Assembly: GCF_029278565.1 (NCBI RefSeq)
Contig: NZ_CP119560.1
Span: forward strand, 372,001-436,000
Origin: Haloarcula halophila
GTDB taxonomy: Archaea > Halobacteriota > Halobacteria > Halobacteriales > Haloarculaceae
Direction: 5' to 3'
DNA length: 64,000 bases
Shown here: one piece after another, positions 60,034-64,000 of the stretch
Layout: every line of letters starts with the position of its first letter
Numbering within the stretch: the first letter of the stretch is position 1
The notes under the pieces: generated by a model
What the model was told of the DNA's origin: nothing
Databases searched by the model: none
The model's input: only the letters and a program-made list of their open reading frames with translations
Translations under genes and position numbers: made by a program

Positions 60034-61359
60034 ATGCAAACGCCGACGGGTAGCAGGGAGCCGACATCGGCCGGCCGGGTGAGATCGTACCTCTCGAACA
60101 TGGGGCCGTCGTGGGTCGCCGGTGCGATCGCCGCGGGTCCGGCGACGATGGGATCGCTTATCACTGCCGGCGGTGCCTTCGGATACGAACTGTTCTGGGT
60201 CGTCGTCCTCTCCGCCGTCGCCGGGGCGTTCGCCCAGTACCTCGCGATGCGTCTCGGACTGCTCACCGAACGCGGTATCGTCGGCGTCGTCGCGGACCAA
60301 CTCGGAGACACCTGGGCCTGGCTGCTCGTTCTCGACGTGGTGGTTGCAGCCGGTGCTGCACAGCTGTTGATCATGAAGACCGTCGCCGGCGTCTCGGCGA
60401 CCGTAACTGGCGTCGACAGTCGTATCTGGGGTGTCGTATGGGCGGGTATCCTCGCGATCGGGCTCGCCACTCGGGGGTACCGGTTCCTCGAAGTCGCCGC
60501 CAAAGTCCTCGTCAGCGGCGTCGTCGTCGCGTTCGTCGCGTCGCTGTTCGTCGTTCCGATCGATTCGACTGCAGCGGTCAGCGGACTCGTTCCGTCGCTC
60601 CCATCCGGAAGCGCGCTGGTCGCGGCGGGAATCCTCGGCGGTGCCGTCCACATCACACTGATAACCATGCATTCCTACACGATGCGTGCACGCGGCTGGA
60701 CCGACGACGACTCCGATCTCGCGACGTTTGACGTCGTCGCGTCGATGTTGGTCGCGTTCGGGACCTACAGCGTCGCGATCTACCTCGTCACAGCGAGTGT
60801 CCTCACCACTGGCGACCTCTCGACCGTGGAAGCGGCACAGTCGCTGGGACCGCTCGCGGGTCCGTTCGCACAGTCACTCTTCCTCGTCGGGCTCCTGGGC
60901 GCAGCAGTCTCAACGCTCGGTGCAAACACGATCGTCCCGCCGTTCCTCCTCGCGGACAAACTCGGCTGGGGAACGACCGTCGAGGACGACCGATACCGCG
61001 GGCTACTCGTCGTCGCGGCGCTCCTCTCGGCTCCGGGCGCGTTCATCGGCGGGCCGATCCTGAGTCAGCTGGCGCTCGTGCTCGCGATCGGGACCGTCGG
61101 AACGCCGTTCGCGATCGCTGTCGTGCTGTCTCTGCTCAACTCGTCGGCGGTCCCCGAACCGAACTCGACGCTCGCAAATCTCGCCGGACTCGCCCTGCTG
61201 TTCGTCTCCGGAACGCTCGCGGCGAACTTCGTCAGAGAACAGGTCGCTACGGGCATCAGCCCGCTGTCGGGAGCGATTCTGCTCTTCGCAGTCGTACTGG
61301 GAGTGGGGACACTCGGAGTGTTCGGGAAGTTCATCCGAGGGGAGGGCGCGCTCGCGTGA
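60034..61359 (+). CDS. Nramp-related transporter with altered metal-site motif, 441 aa
   Basis: About eleven helices with Nramp/SLC11 character. GPSWVAGAIAAGPATMGSLITAGG (first helix, about 24-47) aligns with the Nramp helix 1, but the metal-binding DPGN is replaced by AGPA. The helix-6 MPH segment is replaced by ITLITMHSYTMRARGW. The ion specificity is therefore probably not that of classical Mn/Fe Nramp. The ATG at 60034 (MQTPTGSREP) is chosen over one six codons upstream. The stop overlaps the GTG start of the P-loop gene (GTGA). Confidence 0.78.
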   Translation: MQTPTGSREPTSAGRVRSYLSNMGPSWVAGAIAAGPATMGSLITAGGAFGYELFWVVVLSAVAGAFAQYLAMRLGLLTERGIVGVVADQLGDTWAWLLVLDVVVAAGAAQLLIMKTVAGVSATVTGVDSRIWGVVWAGILAIGLATRGYRFLEVAAKVLVSGVVVAFVASLFVVPIDSTAAVSGLVPSLPSGSALVAAGILGGAVHITLITMHSYTMRARGWTDDDSDLATFDVVASMLVAFGTYSVAIYLVTASVLTTGDLSTVEAAQSLGPLAGPFAQSLFLVGLLGAAVSTLGANTIVPPFLLADKLGWGTTVEDDRYRGLLVVAALLSAPGAFIGGPILSQLALVLAIGTVGTPFAIAVVLSLLNSSAVPEPNSTLANLAGLALLFVSGTLAANFVREQVATGISPLSGAILLFAVVLGVGTLGVFGKFIRGEGALA

Positions 61360-61913
61360 CTGAACTGGACTTTCCGCTCGAGGGATCGACGCTGATCGTC
61401 GGCCCCTCCCAAGCCGGCAAGACACAACTCACTGCCCGCGCCATGGAGGCGTGGATCGAGCGTGAGGGGCAGAGGGACGTCGTTCTCCTCGAATTCGGCC
61501 CGGAGTACGATCGCGACGGGACCATCCTCGGTCGATGGCTCGAACGGTATACGGATATCCCGACGGACGTCTGGATCGGGAGAGTTGACGCGCACGCGCC
61601 CCGGGCCGAAAGTGAAAGTCAAGCGGAAATGCGGGAGCTCGCCAGGGAAAATGCGATGGCGGCGGCCGACCGGCTCGCGGACGCGCCAGCCGCTCCCGCC
61701 GCCGTCTTCGTGAACGACGTTACGATCGGCTACCAGCACGCGCCTGAATCGGTCGAACAGCTGCTTGACTACTGTGACACCGCCGAAACGGCCGTTCTCA
61801 ATGCGTTCGAGAGTGACGAACTCGGGACGGACAACCCGGTTTCCGTTCGGGAACGCGACGTCGTCCAGGGACTGCGGGCGTGGGCCGACCGGACTATTCC
61901 GCTCGGTGACTGA
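61356..61913 (+). CDS. Small P-loop NTPase coupled to the Nramp-like transporter, 185 aa
   Basis: Walker A GPSQAGKT at 16-23 directly after a beta-strand (STLIVG), and a Walker B-like strand AAVFVND near 113-119. The rest is helical and acidic. The GTG start overlaps the transporter stop as GTGA. Family not recognised beyond P-loop; it may be a regulator of the transporter or an unrelated signalling NTPase. Such a pairing is not a standard Nramp arrangement. Confidence 0.72.
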   Translation: MTELDFPLEGSTLIVGPSQAGKTQLTARAMEAWIEREGQRDVVLLEFGPEYDRDGTILGRWLERYTDIPTDVWIGRVDAHAPRAESESQAEMRELARENAMAAADRLADAPAAPAAVFVNDVTIGYQHAPESVEQLLDYCDTAETAVLNAFESDELGTDNPVSVRERDVVQGLRAWADRTIPLGD

Positions 61914-61920
61914 TAACGGC

Positions 61921-62260
61921 CGAAAACAGCCTGTCAACGTGCCTGAGACAGTCGCCGAGACGCTCTGTCTCACCGGGGCGAGAGGTCGTGACCGACTGAC
62001 CGGTCGCGTCGAAGCCGCCGGGTTCGAGCGATAGGATGTTCCCGCCGCCCTCGGACCCGGCCCCTATTTTGTCGTCGAACGTGACCCTCTGGCTGACTTT
62101 GCGACGCCGATAGGGACGAACCGGGACCGGTCGAGGACTGTGCGACTCTCTTTGCTGAGAGCGATGTATTTCTTGAGGCTGCACAGAGGATTGCACTGTC
62201 GCGTGATGACGAAGTCGTCAAAGACATCGTCGATCAGCGAATCCGTCCCGTTTCGTCGGT
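61921..62260 (+). pseudogene. Decayed coding remnant of unknown family
   Basis: A run of protein-like sequence continues across defects. PVNVPETVAETLCLTGARGR leads to a TAG stop at 62032-62034. The frame then continues DVPAALGPGPYFVVERDPLA, and a frameshift near 62110 leads to LFAESDVFLEAAQRIALSRD followed by DEVVKDIVDQRIRPV. Beyond about 62260 the DNA becomes AT-rich and non-coding. The source family is unknown to me. Confidence 0.35.
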
Positions 62261-62429
62261 ATTTTCCTATTCGTGTCTCTTTTGTAGTTATATTTTCCAT
62301 ATACATTTGTGTTTTTGCCCGCTGCACATTACAATTCACTTATTTGAATGTGCTAATTGCCAATACGTCTCGAAGCATCCCAGACGATTATTCAGACGGC
62401 TCTCGATCGCTTTACCCAGCCGATACGCG

Positions 62430-62779
62430 TTATCGCTTCGGCCCCGATTGGGCGAGGGGTCCAGCGGCGTCTGCGATGATCTCGGCGATGTCCTGTCGTG
62501 AACGCACGGAACGAAGTTCCTGGCTCGTCTGCCGGAGGACTTCGATGCGCTGCTCTCTGCGTTTTACGTCCGTAATATCTTGAACAGTCCAATGCAAGAG
62601 TGATCCCCGTCTCTGGACTGCCGGGATTCACAGTGGAGGCGGAGCGAGCGCTTCGTCGTACCGCCATCGGAGAGGGTCGCGTCGGTGGTGAACCCGTCAG
62701 ATTCGGTGACAGCCTGCTCGAACAGTTCGAGCAGTGCAGCCTCGTCGGTCTCGATGAACCGAGTGGGTTCCCGATTCAC
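62430..62779 (-). pseudogene. Frameshifted PAS sensor fragment
   Basis: The minus strand reads ETDEAALLELFEQAVTESDG and RSLRLHCESRQSRDGDHSCI in one frame. After about 62590 it passes to a second frame with the PAS-exit signature QDITDVKRREQRIEVLRQ and QDIAEIIADAAG, ending at TAA 62430-62432. This is the middle of a haloarchaeal PAS/GAF sensor, truncated at both ends and shifted. The gene is broken. Confidence 0.55.
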
Positions 62780-62897
62780 TCACCGAGAGGCCGTTGCCCA
62801 CATCGAACCAGTAAAAACGGATGTTGGTCTTCGACTACTCGACATCTGTCAACTGCACCGGCACTCACCTGAGGACAAAGTAGATAGAGGAAAGTGC

Positions 62898-63779
62898 TCA
62901 GACACCGGTGGTCCGGAACCCCTCGAGAAGGTACTGTCTGAGGAAGAAGACAAACACGAACGCTGGTAGGACGATCAGGATACTCGCGGCCATGATCTGT
63001 CCCCAGAAGACACGTTGCCCCTCCGAGAGCGTGAACAGCCCGACAGTCAGGGGCCACAGTTCACGATCGGACATCAGTACCTTCGGGATCGTGTATTCGT
63101 TCCAAGAGACTGCGTAGGAGAACAGCGCGACGGCGATCATTCCCGGTTTCGCCATCGGGAGCGAGATATCCTTGAACGCCTCGAACCGCGTCGCACCGTT
63201 GATGCGAGCCGATTCTTCGAGTGTCTGTGGAACCGTCTGGAAGAACTGCCACATCAGCCAGAGCGAGAAAGGAAGCGAGAGGGCTGTTTCGGCCAGAACA
63301 AGCCCCACGAGGTTGTTTGTGAGGTTGATCTCGTTCCAAATGATGAACATCGGGATTGATAGCAGGATGGCTGGAAACATGTATCCGAACAGGACCAAGC
63401 GGGCAAACCGTCGTTTGAACGGGAAATCGATACGCGCGAGTCCGTACCCGCCCAACGTTGACAACAGCACAGTCAGGCCCACGACACCCCCGGCTACGAG
63501 GAGGCTGTTCTTGTAGAACGTCAGGAAGTCCGTCTCAAACAAGAGCGTCCGATAGTGCACCAGTGAGATCGTTTCCGGGATGAGCTGAAGTTGCTCAGTG
63601 AAGATCTGATCCTGGGGACGGATGGACGTATGCAACATCCAGAGGATCGGTACGAGAACGACGGTAAGAACCAGTGCGACTGTTCCCCAGAGTGCCAGTT
63701 TCTTCAGTCGACGAACCCGCCTGTACCCGATACGTGACGCGAGCGACTGCTTGTCGACCACACTAGGCGGGGAACTCAT
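62898..63779 (-). CDS. Sugar ABC transporter permease (MalG type), second system, 293 aa
   Basis: Six helices, with TM1 about 28-50 (LALWGTVALVLTVVLVPILWML). EAA loop LEESARINGATRFEAFKDIS near 190-210; C-terminus LLEGFRTTGV. The ATG overlaps the stop of the upstream permease (ATGA at 63776-63779). Only about 25-35% like the permease at 24939 by eye, so it belongs to another importer. The rest of this transporter lies beyond the window. Confidence 0.88.
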   Translation of the reverse strand: MSSPPSVVDKQSLASRIGYRRVRRLKKLALWGTVALVLTVVLVPILWMLHTSIRPQDQIFTEQLQLIPETISLVHYRTLLFETDFLTFYKNSLLVAGGVVGLTVLLSTLGGYGLARIDFPFKRRFARLVLFGYMFPAILLSIPMFIIWNEINLTNNLVGLVLAETALSLPFSLWLMWQFFQTVPQTLEESARINGATRFEAFKDISLPMAKPGMIAVALFSYAVSWNEYTIPKVLMSDRELWPLTVGLFTLSEGQRVFWGQIMAASILIVLPAFVFVFFLRQYLLEGFRTTGV

Positions 63780-64000
63780 TCAGTCCGCACCTCCTTGGCC
63801 GGTTCAAGGACTCTGAAGTAGACGACAGCAACGCCGGCTAGGAACACGAACAACAGTGTCGACATTGCTGCTGCCATTCCGAGCCGTGTGAGACCGAATC
63901 CGAGTTCGTACGCGTAGATCGGGGCTAGTCGCGTCGCGTCGCCGGGACCGCCTCCCGTCAGGATGTAGACGATATCGAACTTGTTGAACATCCAGACGCC
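63776..64000 (-). CDS. Sugar ABC transporter permease (MalF type), C-terminal part
   Basis: Incomplete: the 5' part lies beyond the window end. The visible sequence has FNKFDIVYILTGGGPGDATR, the standard MalF C-terminal motif, then a last helix and the tail EPAKEVRTE. Overlaps the next permease by ATGA. Confidence 0.85.
   Translation of the reverse strand, partial: GVWMFNKFDIVYILTGGGPGDATRLAPIYAYELGFGLTRLGMAAAMSTLLFVFLAGVAVVYFRVLEPAKEVRTE

Noticed and set aside
62140-62583. 147-codon plus-strand frame near the window end
   Set aside because: Cys/Tyr/Phe-rich in AT-rich DNA and overlaps the PAS relic on the other strand.
1-64000. tRNA, rRNA, CRISPR array or intact insertion sequence
   Set aside because: No regularly spaced repeats, no transposase motif and no cloverleaf or rRNA-like sequence was recognised while reading; a tRNAscan or IS search could still find something I missed.

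Overview
The window reads as chromosome or megaplasmid DNA of a halophilic archaeon. Proteins are strongly acidic and the DNA is GC-rich with short AT-rich islands. Many genes have a TATA box about 27-30 nt upstream of the start codon (leaderless transcripts), and exported proteins carry twin-arginine lipoprotein signals. The sugar-acid enzymes resemble those of Haloarcula and Haloferax relatives; the genus is an inference. No rRNA, tRNA, CRISPR array or intact insertion sequence was recognised.

Layout. 0-4 kb: mannonate dehydratase, a lipoprotein, a broken TrmB-type regulator and a wHTH/small-membrane-protein pair. 4-9 kb: a coupled CARDB-like surface protein and RND exporter. 9-11 kb: a sensor kinase. 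11.2-34.9 kb: a large carbohydrate/organic-acid island with a xylose-dehydrogenase-like oxidoreductase, an aldehyde dehydrogenase, a chemoreceptor, a DapA/KDG-type aldolase, a complete sugar ABC transporter spread over three transcription units, a GH31 and GH3 glycosidase pair, an enolase-superfamily sugar-acid dehydratase, a 2-hydroxyacid dehydrogenase and an IclR regulator. Inside it lies a four-gene block (ComC/LDH2-family dehydrogenase, UxaA/SuyB-type large subunit, SAF-domain small subunit, YeiH/UPF0324 exporter). I read this block as a candidate (R)-sulfolactate degradation module. 35-39.7 kb: a repeat- and palindrome-bearing intergenic region, a LolA-like exported protein, a second wHTH/membrane pair and a second 2-hydroxyacid dehydrogenase. 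39.8-44.8 kb: a nosD-nosF-nosY / nosL copper-maturation cluster without nosZ in view. 45-49 kb: two tandem sensor kinases. 49-51 kb: decayed DNA with an HxlR remnant. 51-55 kb: a membrane-anchored double AAA+ protein with a degenerate second domain, directly followed by a large polytopic membrane protein. 55-62 kb: Gfo/Idh/MocA oxidoreductase, HD hydrolase, an exported-protein operon ending in a membrane-anchored wHTH, and an Nramp-like transporter coupled to a small P-loop protein. 62-64 kb: decayed sensor fragments and two permeases of another sugar ABC transporter, one cut by the window end.

How the genes may work together. In the central island the ABC transporter would import an oligosaccharide or sugar acid. 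GH31 (YicI/alpha-xylosidase-like) and GH3 enzymes would trim it in the cytoplasm. The Gfo-type dehydrogenase, enolase-type dehydratase, DapA-type aldolase and aldehyde dehydrogenase would oxidise, dehydrate, cleave and oxidise again. This fits an oxidative pentose route. It is also the enzyme order of a sulfo-Entner-Doudoroff route, whose product sulfolactate would feed the ComC-SuyAB-exporter block. The sequence alone does not decide between them; the sulfolactate block itself is the better-supported part.

Two dispersed structures stand out: a roughly 88-nt element present three times with a conserved hairpin, and two near-identical GTAC-centred palindromes near 35.3 kb.
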